Assembly (NCBI GenBank): GCA_964625855.1
Contig: CAZVFC010000003.1
Span: forward strand, 1-64,000
Length of the DNA: 64,000 nt
Direction of reading: 5' to 3'
Source: JAPLUA01 sp964625855
GTDB taxonomy: Bacteria > Verrucomicrobiota > Verrucomicrobiia > Limisphaerales > UBA8199
Shown: piece by piece, positions 1-9,500 of the stretch
Layout: every line of letters begins with the position of its first letter
Numbering within the stretch: the first letter of the stretch is position 1
Made by a program: the position numbers and the translations under genes
The notes under the pieces: model-generated
Database searches by the model: none
The model's input: only the letters and a program-made list of their open reading frames with translations
What the model was told of the DNA's origin: nothing

Positions 1-19
1 TCGGCAATCGGGACATGGG

Positions 20-129
20 CGGAGCGCGGCTGTCCTCAGCCGCAGCACGTGCGTATGGGAGTGGCTTTCGGGACACTGGAGCAGGCCCGCAAAGTCGGGG
101 CTGCTGCGGCTGAGGACAGCCGCGCTCCG
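20..129. repeat. 28-bp perfect inverted repeat with 54-bp loop
   Basis: Bases 20-47 are the exact reverse complement of 102-129. Each arm is itself a hairpin: GCGGCTG and CAGCCGC separated by TCCT at 26-43 and mirrored in the right arm. The element lies just beyond the 3' end of the minus-strand TPR/beta-helix gene. This nested-hairpin form fits a dispersed palindromic repeat of the kind seen in Verrucomicrobiota genomes, or it could act as a transcription stop. No coding sequence is evident here. Confidence 0.85.
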
Positions 130-207
130 GTGGCGGTGTCGAGATGCGCTGCCGCTGGTGGGAGTCACTCGGCTGCCGACCGTCGTTGCGGCAGGTTGGA
201 GCAGTCC

Positions 208-3063
208 TCACGGGGCGAGCTGGACACTAACGCGGTAGAAGCGATGAGCATTGCCAACCGCAGACGGGTCATTGAACGCGACGGTGCCACCTGTGCCTGG
301 GAGCCCCGAGGTGAGCGCCGACCATGAAGTGAGTGAATCGGAGTGCTCGACGGCGTATACCCTGCCCAGTATCGTTGGGAAACTCAGTGAACAGCACCCC
401 GATTCCACACTCACCGCAGTCACGGTGAACCGGCTCTTCGGGTTGCGGGGATCGGTTCCAGCAGTGAACTCAGCGGAGTTCGTCATCCCGTCGCCGTCCG
501 GGTCCGCTTGCGGCGTCACCCCGGTAATCGTGCCGAAGTAATACACTTCCCACCAATCGGGCAGGCAATCGTCATCCAGATCCTGATTAGGTGACTTGGA
601 TGCAAGTGGGGTATTGCCGTAGGCGCCGATATTGATTCGGTCGCCATTGGGTGGGGGCTCATCTCCGCAACGGGAAAGGGGGTCGCCCCGGTCAATGCCC
701 GGGCTGGTGGCGGAGTCCAAGACCCAATTGCCGGTGCTCGTGTCATAGCGACCCGCCTGCGAACGCAGATGGCAATTTCCGGCCGACGCGTTCACAAACA
801 AGGGATCCTGGACCAGGCTGTGCGCGTCCCGGCCGGTCGCCCTCCGCCAACTGGCCAAATTCGCGCAATTCTCGCCGGAAAATCCAAGCACCGCCTCATT
901 CGTTGTAAAGAACAGGTTGTAGTCGGAAGTCAGACTATTACTCGTCTCTGAACGGTACACGCCATAATCGCCCGCCCCGTCGGCACACACCACGTTGTTT
1001 GCCAACCTCGTGCCGTTGTTGCCGAGGACATGTATTCCGTACTTCCCGTTCCCGAGGATCGTGCAGTTGCTGACCGTTATCGAGCTGTTGCCCACTCGGA
1101 TACCCGTTCCGCTACTGGCATTGTAACTGCCGCGGGCAATGGACTGTTCAACCTGAGCCGAAGCGCCCCCAAGAGAAAAGCCGCAGTAATAATTGCTGCA
1201 AGCTTCGATCCGGCTGAGCCGACTGTGGCTGCCCGACACGGAGATTCCACAATTTCCACCCGTGACCTTCATCCAGGTCTGCGGCAGGGCCGGATGTTTG
1301 TGGCTCAACGCGGTCGTCAGAACCACGTAAGGACCTTCAATAGTCCAGCAATTCTTCCCGGAAGTTGTGGCTCCACGGTTGATCGTGACGCCGTAGGACG
1401 AAGCCGCAAAGACCACGGGCGCGTTACTCGACCCTCCATTGGTCGCAACCACCGTAATGTTGTTGGCCAGATCGTAGGTTCCCGTATCAATCAACACCAC
1501 GTCCCCCGGCTCCAAGTCATGAGCGTCCAGAATCGCCTGCACGCTCGCCTTGGGCGCGGCGGGGTCCTGCCGCCCATCGTTACTGTCGTTCCCAGGCGCG
1601 GTGCACCACGCATCGTTGTCCGTTGAGGCGTCGTTGACGTAGTAGAACCGGCTCGGAACCACCGGATCCGTGCCGAGGACGTAAATCTCGTCAAAGTCGG
1701 AAACGCCATCGGCATCGCTATCGGCGAGGGTTGGGTCGGTGGAAGCCCAAAACTCCTGGACGTTAAACAGACCGTCATAGTCGGTTTGGTCGCCCTGCGG
1801 GCGCTTGGCCAGGTCGCCGTACCACCGCGTTTCCCAATCGTCCCCGAGCCAATCGCGGTCGGCGTCGGCCACAGGGCCAAAGCGGGCAAAACTGGTGACC
1901 GTCACAGGATTGAGCCGCATCACGTTCGAGCCACCGGCTGTGCCGTCGGTATAGGTGATGCCCGCCCATTCCTGATTCGTGCTGTTGTTGACCCGGCGCA
2001 GGAACAGGTCGAAGCCGTTGGAGAAGAGGGGTAGCGTCGTCGGTGTCTTTCCTCGCTTGATGCCATCCACGAAGATATCCGCCGACTTGCCGATGCTCTG
2101 AATCGTGAGCGACGGCATCAAGGCGTAAGCCTGCGCCAGGGCGGCAGTGGCGCCATTTGTATCCCGTTTCCCGAGGCAACTCCAGGCTATGATCCAGGGA
2201 ATGTCCGCCAGCGCGGGCTCGTTGGTTTGCGCTCTCGCCAGGTTGGCAATCGCGGCGTCAAACTGTTCTGTGGAAAAGCTGAATGCGCCCTCGAGAAAAT
2301 TCGTTGCCCCGCTGCCGGTGTTGAAGTCGAGTCCGGGTCCTCGCAGAAGTTGCAGGTCATAGGCGGCGATATTGGCCAGCATGTCGCCAGCGGGTGCGTC
2401 GTTGATGACCGCGTAAAAGTCGGCGATGGCATTGGAAACGGACCCCTGTCTGGCGTAGGCCACCCCGCGCCCCAGCCTGGCCCGGTAGTGGTTCGTGTTG
2501 ATGCCCAGGGCTAGGGAATAACCGGTGATTGCCTGCGGATACAATCCTTGCTCATCGTACACCCAGCCGAGGTTAAAATGCAGGGCGGCGTTAGTGGGGC
2601 TGCGGTCAATCCCCGCCTGAAGCTCGGAGACGGCCTCGGCAAAGCGCCGCTGCGCGGCTAGCGACTTTCCCTTGTTCAGATAGGGAGAGGCCGAATTCGT
2701 GTTGAGAGGCTTTGCGGTGTCGAAATCCAGATCCGCATCCGCGAACCTGCCCTGGTGGAACCGTGCCAATCCGCGATTGTTGTAGGGCACATCCCACGTG
2801 AGATCGTTAGTTATCCCGGTAAAGAAATAAGCCTCCGCCGCCGGGTAGTTTCCCTGATGATAATTGGTGTTTCCAGCCTTGATAGCCGCTTCGGCCTCGG
2901 CCCTTCCGCCGAGAGCGGACTGGGTTGCCAAGTAGCTAAGCATCGCGCTTAGCGATAGCGCGCGAGCAAGAATGGGCTGTTGCATAAATCTCAAGGTGGG
3001 TCTGACAGGACCGGGGGCCGCCAGAAAGTGGGGCGCGGGGCCCAGTCTAGGAGATGATTTCAT
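208..3063 (-). CDS. Secreted TPR, PEGA-like and right-handed beta-helix protein
   Basis: This 951-residue protein appears exported. A start at Met27 (base 2985) would leave a clean hydrophobic signal beginning MQQPILARALSLSAML; no strong ribosome site separates the two starts. Residues ~45-240 are TPR repeats (NNRGLARFHQGRFADADLDF, LHFNLGWVYDEQGLYPQA). About 325-400 resembles a PEGA surface-layer domain (ADIFVDGIKRGKTPTTLPL). Calcium-binding thrombospondin-3-like repeats follow (DSDADGVSDFDE). About 480-810 is a right-handed parallel beta-helix with Asn-rich turns, as in pectate-lyase-fold proteins. A second DPDGDGMTNSAEF repeat and a C-terminal beta domain close the protein. It starts 78 bases after the Cys-rich peptide gene on the same strand, so co-transcription is possible. 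The substrate is unknown; catalytic residues of known lyases were not identified. Confidence 0.85.
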   Translation of the reverse strand: MKSSPRLGPAPHFLAAPGPVRPTLRFMQQPILARALSLSAMLSYLATQSALGGRAEAEAAIKAGNTNYHQGNYPAAEAYFFTGITNDLTWDVPYNNRGLARFHQGRFADADLDFDTAKPLNTNSASPYLNKGKSLAAQRRFAEAVSELQAGIDRSPTNAALHFNLGWVYDEQGLYPQAITGYSLALGINTNHYRARLGRGVAYARQGSVSNAIADFYAVINDAPAGDMLANIAAYDLQLLRGPGLDFNTGSGATNFLEGAFSFSTEQFDAAIANLARAQTNEPALADIPWIIAWSCLGKRDTNGATAALAQAYALMPSLTIQSIGKSADIFVDGIKRGKTPTTLPLFSNGFDLFLRRVNNSTNQEWAGITYTDGTAGGSNVMRLNPVTVTSFARFGPVADADRDWLGDDWETRWYGDLAKRPQGDQTDYDGLFNVQEFWASTDPTLADSDADGVSDFDEIYVLGTDPVVPSRFYYVNDASTDNDAWCTAPGNDSNDGRQDPAAPKASVQAILDAHDLEPGDVVLIDTGTYDLANNITVVATNGGSSNAPVVFAASSYGVTINRGATTSGKNCWTIEGPYVVLTTALSHKHPALPQTWMKVTGGNCGISVSGSHSRLSRIEACSNYYCGFSLGGASAQVEQSIARGSYNASSGTGIRVGNSSITVSNCTILGNGKYGIHVLGNNGTRLANNVVCADGAGDYGVYRSETSNSLTSDYNLFFTTNEAVLGFSGENCANLASWRRATGRDAHSLVQDPLFVNASAGNCHLRSQAGRYDTSTGNWVLDSATSPGIDRGDPLSRCGDEPPPNGDRINIGAYGNTPLASKSPNQDLDDDCLPDWWEVYYFGTITGVTPQADPDGDGMTNSAEFTAGTDPRNPKSRFTVTAVSVESGCCSLSFPTILGRVYAVEHSDSLTSWSALTSGLPGTGGTVAFNDPSAVGNAHRFYRVSVQLAP

Positions 3064-3141
3064 AGCTCATTGTCGGTGCTGGCATCGAATCAGCTTTATC
3101 CCATCTACGCATCAGCGTTGTGGTTCAAACCCGACGACCTG

Positions 3142-3528
3142 TCAGCAGGGTGCCCATGTAATAGTGTGAGAGCAGTGGCCGCAATTACCCCAACAGCCAC
3201 AATCGGAAGGACAGACCAAGACCTGGTCACAGGTGCAGACCTGATTGCAGGCGCAGGTATCAACGGGGACGCACGCGCAGACGGAGTTGCAGGTGCAAGA
3301 ACCGCCCTTGGGCTCTTCGAGGGCTTCCTCCAGCGGCGGCTTTTCCAGGGCATCCAGGCGGAGGAGTAAGAACCCCCCGAGCCCTATTTTGCTTTCATTG
3401 TTCGGATTACCACTAGGGTCCGCCGCACGAACCGGGACCGGTCGCAAGCGGTCGTCTATGTGCAGCGGAGGCGGCTCTGCGGACGGCCCCGAGTCGTGAT
3501 CATGCGCAGCGGGCGGGTTCATAGGCAT
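3142..3528 (-). CDS. Cys-rich small protein, candidate radical SAM substrate
   Basis: This 128-residue protein has no cysteine in residues 1-77 and 14 in residues 78-128 (78, 80, 84, 86, 92, 94, 98, 100, 106, 110, 112, 116, 119, 128). The first eight form two copies of CxCx3CxC (CTCNSVCAC, CACNQVCTC). The N-terminal half has an acidic, Leu-rich stretch (FLLLRLDALEKPPLEEALEE) ending in KGGS, like a leader with a double-Gly site. The start overlaps the end of the radical SAM gene by 29 bases (ATG at 3528, or 3522). The sequence GAGAAAG upstream recurs before the PqqD-like gene. Order and overlap suggest a ribosomally made, enzyme-modified peptide. A metal-binding protein is the main alternative. 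I do not recognise a named family. Confidence 0.7.
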   Translation of the reverse strand: MPMNPPAAHDHDSGPSAEPPPLHIDDRLRPVPVRAADPSGNPNNESKIGLGGFLLLRLDALEKPPLEEALEEPKGGSCTCNSVCACVPVDTCACNQVCTCDQVLVCPSDCGCWGNCGHCSHTITWAPC

Positions 3529-4885
3529 CTGGTTCTTTCTCGGGCTGAGAATTTGTCTTGGGAGTTTGGCGGGCGAAGTGTGAAAGAAAACGGTATCCGA
3601 CTTCGCGCACGGTTTGGCAGCGAGCGCCGACCCGGAGCAGGTCGCGTTCATCGAAGAACCTGGCATTGCGGGACGCACAATCGCCGGCACAGGAGTACTT
3701 GCAGAAGCAGTGCAGGCAAGGGGCCAGGTTATACACATTGCGCTGTCGGAGGCGCTCGAGCTTGTCGTGTTCGATGATGAAGCCGCCGGCGGCATCCCAG
3801 CGCCCAAAGACATAGAGGTTTGCAAGCCGAGAGGCGCCGCAGAAAGCCTCAAAACACGCCGTGACATAGCCTTCCGGCGTCACGGAGAAGGGCTCGCCGA
3901 AAGCTCCACAAAAGAGGCTCCGTGGTGTCCCGTCGAATCGCAACCCTGAGAAAGCCACAGGAATCTTCAGCTTGTTGCCCTCAAGGTACGCGGCCAGCAG
4001 GTAGCGAGCGAAATCCGTCGCTGATGGAACGCGGTCCGGCTGCCCGGCGAACCGGCCACAGTCGGCCACGGGTTCAAATTTGACCTGGCGAGCGCGGGTG
4101 TGACGTGCCACGAAACGGACGATGGCCGGCATGTCTTGAACGGTCTCCCGGGTCACGGTTGCCTGCACATAGCAACCGACTTTTGACTGGTCGAGAATGC
4201 GCAAGGTGCGACGGAGCAGCGGCCAACTGGCTCCGCCACCTTGGAGGGGTCGTTGGGCGTTCTGGATGCGCGGCGGACCGTCCAGCGAGAGATTCACAGA
4301 TGGAAAATGAGCCGCAATCCAATGGGCCTTGCGTTCACTCACGCAGCCGTTGGTGGCCAAGCCGAGGTTCAATTTCAGTTGATTCCTGGCTGCGACTTCC
4401 TCCGCATAGGTGGTCAGGGCTACCAGTTCCTCCCAGGCCATGGTCGGTTCACCTCCCCCATGGTAGGCCACATGCAGGTGAGGCTGGCCCAGGCGCTTGC
4501 AGTTGGCAGCCGCGTAGTCTATCGCCGCCCTTCCCACCTGTTCACTCATCACCAGGCCGTGCGCCGCGTGCCCGGCATAGCAGTACTGACAGGCCAGGTT
4601 GCAGCGGGTGGTCAACAGCAGGGTCACGCGAACGGGAGCATAGGGCCTGTTCGTCGAGGCAGGTGGCCGAACCTCAGGCTGCCCGCCGATGAGCCCGGCC
4701 TTCGTGACTGCTTTGCAGAACTCGGTTTCCGCCTCAGCCCGGTCGGCCTGCCCCCGCTGCAGGCGGACCAAGAGGTTCACGTTCTCCGCCGTCGCGCGTG
4801 CCACTACTTTGCGGAGAGGCGCGTAAACGAGGTACTCCGCACCGTCCGGGAGCAGGAACAACTCGCTGTTCAGCGGCGCGTCCAT
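3500..4885 (-). CDS. Radical SAM/SPASM peptide-maturase-like enzyme
   Basis: This 461-residue cytoplasmic enzyme carries the radical SAM cluster motif LTTRCNLACQYCYAG (Cys95, Cys99, Cys102), which binds the 4Fe-4S cluster that cleaves S-adenosylmethionine. The C-terminal third has the Cys-rich layout of a SPASM domain (FCGAFG, TACFEAFCG, CLHCFCKYSCAGDC, ARCQ), expected to hold auxiliary clusters. Such enzymes commonly make thioether or carbon-carbon links in peptides. Residues 1-70 (LVYAPLRKVVARATAENVNL) resemble a short recognition-type N-terminal domain. It sits 5 bases after the PqqD-like gene and overlaps the Cys-rich gene, so the three are probably one operon. The assignment to peptide modification comes from the domain layout and neighbours; an anaerobic sulfatase-maturase-like role is less likely because no sulfatase is nearby. 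Confidence 0.88.
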   Translation of the reverse strand: MDAPLNSELFLLPDGAEYLVYAPLRKVVARATAENVNLLVRLQRGQADRAEAETEFCKAVTKAGLIGGQPEVRPPASTNRPYAPVRVTLLLTTRCNLACQYCYAGHAAHGLVMSEQVGRAAIDYAAANCKRLGQPHLHVAYHGGGEPTMAWEELVALTTYAEEVAARNQLKLNLGLATNGCVSERKAHWIAAHFPSVNLSLDGPPRIQNAQRPLQGGGASWPLLRRTLRILDQSKVGCYVQATVTRETVQDMPAIVRFVARHTRARQVKFEPVADCGRFAGQPDRVPSATDFARYLLAAYLEGNKLKIPVAFSGLRFDGTPRSLFCGAFGEPFSVTPEGYVTACFEAFCGASRLANLYVFGRWDAAGGFIIEHDKLERLRQRNVYNLAPCLHCFCKYSCAGDCASRNARFFDERDLLRVGARCQTVREVGYRFLSHFARQTPKTNSQPEKEPDAYEPARCA

Positions 4886-4890
4886 GGAAC

Positions 4891-5370
4891 TTACGCCGAA
4901 CTCTTGGAGCGCCTAACGACGCAAACCCTGATCCCAGGCTTGGCGATGAGCCCGGCCTCCAGGGCGGCCTTCAGAAAATCCGAGGCTTCGCGGCGAACCA
5001 CCCTGGAATCCTGCTCCGGGTGCTTTCGAACTACAGCGTCGAGGAGTTGACGCGCAGTGATTCGCTTCCCGGCCTGGTATTCCTCCGGCGAGCAAACGCT
5101 TTGCCACAGCTCCCGTGATTGAGCATCCAAGCGAAACGCGATTCGTTCCCCTTTCGCCGTCCCGGTGCCAAGAATGAGGCCGTCGGAACGCTGGGCGGAA
5201 AATGCCGCGTTGCGGACCAGCGGAGTTTCCGGTAAGAAACCGCTCTCCAGCGCGGCTCGGCGGCGTGCGTGGAGGAGGCTTAGGCCGGTGATGGTCGCCG
5301 CTCCCGCAACCAGCGCACTGGCGACGAACCTGCGCCGGGTAGTCCTTCGGGGTGTCTTCACGTTTGTCAT
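4891..5370 (-). CDS. Tat-signal/membrane-tethered PqqD-like (RRE) protein
   Basis: This 159-residue protein starts with an arginine-rich n-region and hydrophobic stretch (RRTTRRRFVASALVAGAATI), a Tat-type signal or anchor. Residues ~75-145 (IAFRLDAQSRELWQSVC, RITARQLLDAVVRKHP, ASDFLKAALEAGLI) match the PqqD winged-helix pattern. PqqD-like domains (RiPP recognition elements) hand leader peptides to modifying enzymes. It precedes a radical SAM/SPASM gene by 5 bases. An exported or membrane-held recognition element is odd, because radical SAM chemistry is cytoplasmic; the hydrophobic segment may be an uncleaved anchor facing inward. The divergent GrpE-like gene begins 279 bases upstream, so the promoter should lie between them. 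Confidence 0.72.
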   Translation of the reverse strand: MTNVKTPRRTTRRRFVASALVAGAATITGLSLLHARRRAALESGFLPETPLVRNAAFSAQRSDGLILGTGTAKGERIAFRLDAQSRELWQSVCSPEEYQAGKRITARQLLDAVVRKHPEQDSRVVRREASDFLKAALEAGLIAKPGIRVCVVRRSKSSA

Positions 5371-5649
5371 GGTCTTGCTTTCTCTGGGACAGGGAAGGTG
5401 GTGATACAGGTTCGGCCAAGCCTGCGCTCAAGGCCGTCCCTTTCCGACCAACCGTCCGCTTCCGGGCAGTTGACCCGTTGCCCGAACAGGTCACATCAAA
5501 CGCGACACTAACGGGCCATCTTCCAGTGTCAAGCACGGGATTAGGCTCTAATCCATGGATGCCACAAGGGTCTGGCGTCGGACATGACAGGAGCATGCTT
5601 CCTTTCCCGCCCTTGAATTCGCCCCCGTTTTATTCTACACCTTGCGGCA

Positions 5650-6522
5650 ATGAGTAATCCTGCGGAACCGAAATTGCCCAAATGGCCGTTTTACCTAGGC
5701 GACTGCTTGCTGCTCGGCGCGGCGTATTTCATTTGCACGCGGAGTCCATTGCCGCTGGGCCATTGGCAGGTCGGCCTGGCGGTCTTGTGCATTGCGGCCG
5801 GGGCCCTGCTGTGCATCGCGCCCTTCCTCCTCGAATACCGCGCTCAGGTGAAACTCGCCGAAGCACGCGGTCTCGCCACGGTTGTGGCCCAGGTTCAAAA
5901 CATCGAGGGTGTCGCCGCTCAAATCAGCGGCGCGACGGGCAAGTGGCAGGAAGCGCAGGAGCAGGCTGACAAGACCGCGGCGGCAGCCCGCGAAATTGGC
6001 GAGCGAATGACAGCGGAGGTCAAAGCCTTCACCGAGTTTATGCAGCGCGCCAACGACAGCGAGAAGGCGACGCTCCGGCTCGAGGTGGACAAACTGCGCC
6101 GCGCGGAGGCGGACTGGTTGCAGGTCCTGGTCCGCTTGCTCGACCACGTCCATGCGCTGCACCAAGGCGCTGTCCGCTCCGGCCAGTCAAAGGTAATCGA
6201 ACAAGTGAGCCGGTTTCAACATGCCTGCCGCGACACCGCGCGCCGTGTTGGGTTAATGCAGTTCGTGGCCCAGGAAGCCGAGCCGTTCGATGCCCAGCGG
6301 CATCAGTCGGTGGAGGACGGCGTGCAACCGGCCCCGGAAGCAACCGTGGCCGAAACCATCGCAACGGGCTACACCTTCCAGGGCAAACTGGTCCGGCCCG
6401 CGCTGGTGCGCCTTAACCAGAGCCCGTCCCCCACGTCGGCGCAGGTTGACGCCGCCCCGCCCCAGGTCATCGCCGACAGCGAACAGAGCCACTTGCCGCT
6501 GGAACCGGAAAAAGAGCCGTAG
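5650..6522 (+). CDS. Membrane-anchored protein with GrpE-like C-terminal domain
   Basis: The 290-residue product has two hydrophobic segments (about 14-31 and 39-62), then a long Ala/Glu/Lys-rich helical region (~75-150) likely to form a coiled coil. Residues ~215-257 (FDAQRHQSVEDG, ATVAETIATGYTFQGKLVRP) match the beta-domain of GrpE, the nucleotide exchange factor for DnaK. Canonical GrpE is soluble and usually lies beside dnaK or dnaJ; neither is here. The protein may recruit a DnaK-type chaperone to the inner face of the membrane, or may have lost exchange activity. Its end converges on the helicase gene with a 16-base gap. Confidence 0.78.
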   Translation: MSNPAEPKLPKWPFYLGDCLLLGAAYFICTRSPLPLGHWQVGLAVLCIAAGALLCIAPFLLEYRAQVKLAEARGLATVVAQVQNIEGVAAQISGATGKWQEAQEQADKTAAAAREIGERMTAEVKAFTEFMQRANDSEKATLRLEVDKLRRAEADWLQVLVRLLDHVHALHQGAVRSGQSKVIEQVSRFQHACRDTARRVGLMQFVAQEAEPFDAQRHQSVEDGVQPAPEATVAETIATGYTFQGKLVRPALVRLNQSPSPTSAQVDAAPPQVIADSEQSHLPLEPEKEP

Positions 6523-6538
6523 TTCAGCTACCCCTGCG

Positions 6539-9500
6539 TCACTGCAGATCAACCGGCTCCCCCTTTCGTGCCGCTAGAAAGTAGAGCCAGCATTGCGAAA
6601 CGGGCCGCTGATAGATCCGTGACAAGGCCCGCGCATACAGTTTGAGTTGCGGCGCGTACGCTTGCAGCTTGTCTGCGGTCGCGCCCGGCGCCAGCGCATC
6701 GGTCTTGAAATCCACCAGCCAGAGTTCCTGCGGCAGCACGACGATCAAATCCGCCACGCCCTGCACGACAACGAACTCGCCTTCCAGCGCGGGGTCAGCC
6801 GGCACACCTGTCAACTGGCCCAGCTCGTTTGGAGCAAATCGCGCGGTAAAGGCAAGCTCACGCCGGACGGAGTCTGCTTGTGCCCGAACCTGCCGCCCAA
6901 GGTTTGACTGCCAGAACGCGGCCAGCCCTGGAAAGTCGAGTAGCGCGGTCATCTCCGCCGTCAGCACGCCCGCGCGTTGGAGCCGCCCGGCCTCCGCCTT
7001 GAGTTCGTCCGCGCTGCCGGTGCGCGCCAACGAAACGAACTCCAGGAACTGGTGATGCGCGTTGCCACGGTCCGCCGCCGTGGCCCCGGGTCTGTGCTGG
7101 GCGCTATGGAACCGGGCCGCCGTCTCCTCGGCTCCGCCGCGCGGGGACCGCGGCTTCTGATCTCGGACCTCTGTCCTCTGACCTCCGTCCTCTGACCTCT
7201 GGCGCCCCGCCTCCGGGAACGGGCTCGCCTCCTCATCCAGCAGTTCGGCGGCGCGGCGGCGCAGGGCAGTGACCGAGGTCTTGGCCGGCTGTCGTGTCGC
7301 CGCCGTGAAGGGATACACCCACGCGAGCCGCTGCTGGAGCTTCTCCCACACCGCGGCATCGCCGGTGAAGCGTGTTTCGACGGACTCTTCCGTGGGGGTG
7401 GCGTCCGCATCCGGCTCCATCAACTTCGTCTCGTCGTGAATCGCCCAGCGCAGCAGGGTGGTGTCTCCCTGCGATGCGCCCTCTTGGGAACCGATTTTCT
7501 GCGAGAACCAGTGGCCGAGCCAATCGGCATAACTGCGAGCCGAAGTCAGTTCCGCCGCATCGAATGTCCGGCCTCCGCGCCAGACCTCATCCAGCTTCTT
7601 CTCCGTCACGCTGCCGGCCAGGATCAGCAGGTCCCGCGCGCGGGTCATGGCCACATACAGCAGGCGCAATTCCTCCCCCAGCATTTCCCGGTGCTGCCGC
7701 CGGCGGGCCAGCCAATAGGGCAAGCTCGGATAGCGGCTCCCCACGTGCGGCGGCTTGATCTGCGGGCAAAGGCCATACTCTTCGTCCAAGATCACCTCGG
7801 CGCGCAAGTCGGATTCGTTGAAAGCTTTGCCCAAGTCCGCAACCACGACCACCGGGAACTCCAGGCCCTTGCTCTGGTGAATGCTCATCAAGCGAACGCA
7901 ATCACTTTCGGTCACAGGCGCCACATCCGGTTCCGTCTCGGCCACCTGTTGCGCTTCGATGAAGCGCAGGAAGCGGAACAGGCCCTGCCGCTGGAACTGA
8001 TCGAATTGCTGCGCCAGGGCCAGCAGGCGTTGCACGTTGGCGTGACGCTGGTCGCCGCGGGGCTGGGTCAGAAGCCAGGCCGCGTAGTGCGTCTCGGCCA
8101 GCACGTCTTCGAGGCAGCGCGAAAGCGAGAGCTGCCGCGCCATGCGCCGCCAATGGGCGAAGCGCTTAAGAAAGGTGCTCACCTTGCGGAGCGTTTCAGT
8201 TCGGTTTGCGCTTTGCGAACCGGCCTGCGTCAGGCGGGAGACCGCCTCAGTGCTGCGGACGGCTGGCGACGGATTGGCGTCTCCTGCCAGCTCCGCATGG
8301 GTCGTTTTCTCCCACTGCAGCAGCGCGCTCCAAAAGGGGGCTTTGATCACCGCCAGCCGGATGGTGGCCAATTCATCGAGGTCTAAGCCGACCAGGGGCG
8401 AATGAAGCACGGCCAGCAAAGGCAGGTCCTGGATCGGGTTGTCCAGCACCTGGAGCAGACTCAGCAGATCCGTGATCTCCAGGCTTTCATAGAAACCGCT
8501 CCGCGCCACCAGCAGCGGCACCCGCAGCCGGTCAAATGCCTTGGCGTAACTCTCCGCCTTGTGCGCCGGCGAGCGCAGCAGCACCGCCATGTCGCTCCAT
8601 CGCACCGGCCGAAATCCCTGTGCCCCCTCATCCCAAACGGCATGCCCCGCGGCCCGCAACTCGCGCAGCCGCAAGGCCACCAGCCGCGCCTCCTTCTCGG
8701 CGGCATCCAACTCGGCTATCGGCACCTGCCCATCCGCCGGCGCTTCGCTCTCTTCCGGTTGGCGGGCCGCGCCCTTGGTCAGGAGATGCAGCTCGACGCA
8801 CGGGGCAGGTTTGGCGGCGGCGCTCATACCGCGGCGTTCCTTAGTCGCGCCGAAACGCAACTGCGCCTCGGCATCGTAGTTCAAGCCGCCCATCTCCGGC
8901 CGCATGATCACGGCGAACAGCGCATTGATGAACCGCAGAATGCCTTCGCGGCTCCGGAAGTTGTCGGCCAGTGGAATGACGCGCCCGCGCCCGTCCCGCC
9001 AGGTTTCCGCGTAGCGCTGGAAGATCCTGGGCTCAGCCAGCCGGAACCGGTAGATGCTTTGCTTCACATCGCCGACGAGAAACCGATTGGCTTGCGCTCC
9101 CTCCCGGCTCAGAGCTTCAATGATCTTATCCTGTGCCGCGTTGATGTCCTGATACTCGTCAACGAACAGGAACCGGAGCTTGTCGCGCCATTGCCGGGCT
9201 ACCGGCGTCGGCTGATCGGTCCCGGTATCCCACAACAGCCTCAGCGTGTATTGCTCGATGTCGTGGAAATCAACCACGCCCAGCTCGCGCTTGGCTTCGG
9301 TGAACGCCTCATCGAATTCCCGGACCAGTTGCAGCAGGGTGGCCATCTGCGAACGCACCCAGTTCCAATCCTGGGCCAGGGCGTCTGGCGGAACCACCCC
9401 CCCGCCCGCCGCATCAGTCGTCAAGGCGGCCCCGGTGTCGGCGACGGAAAGGAGGAACTCCGCCTCGCCAAAGAACTTCTCCAGCGGCTTGACCCAGGCG

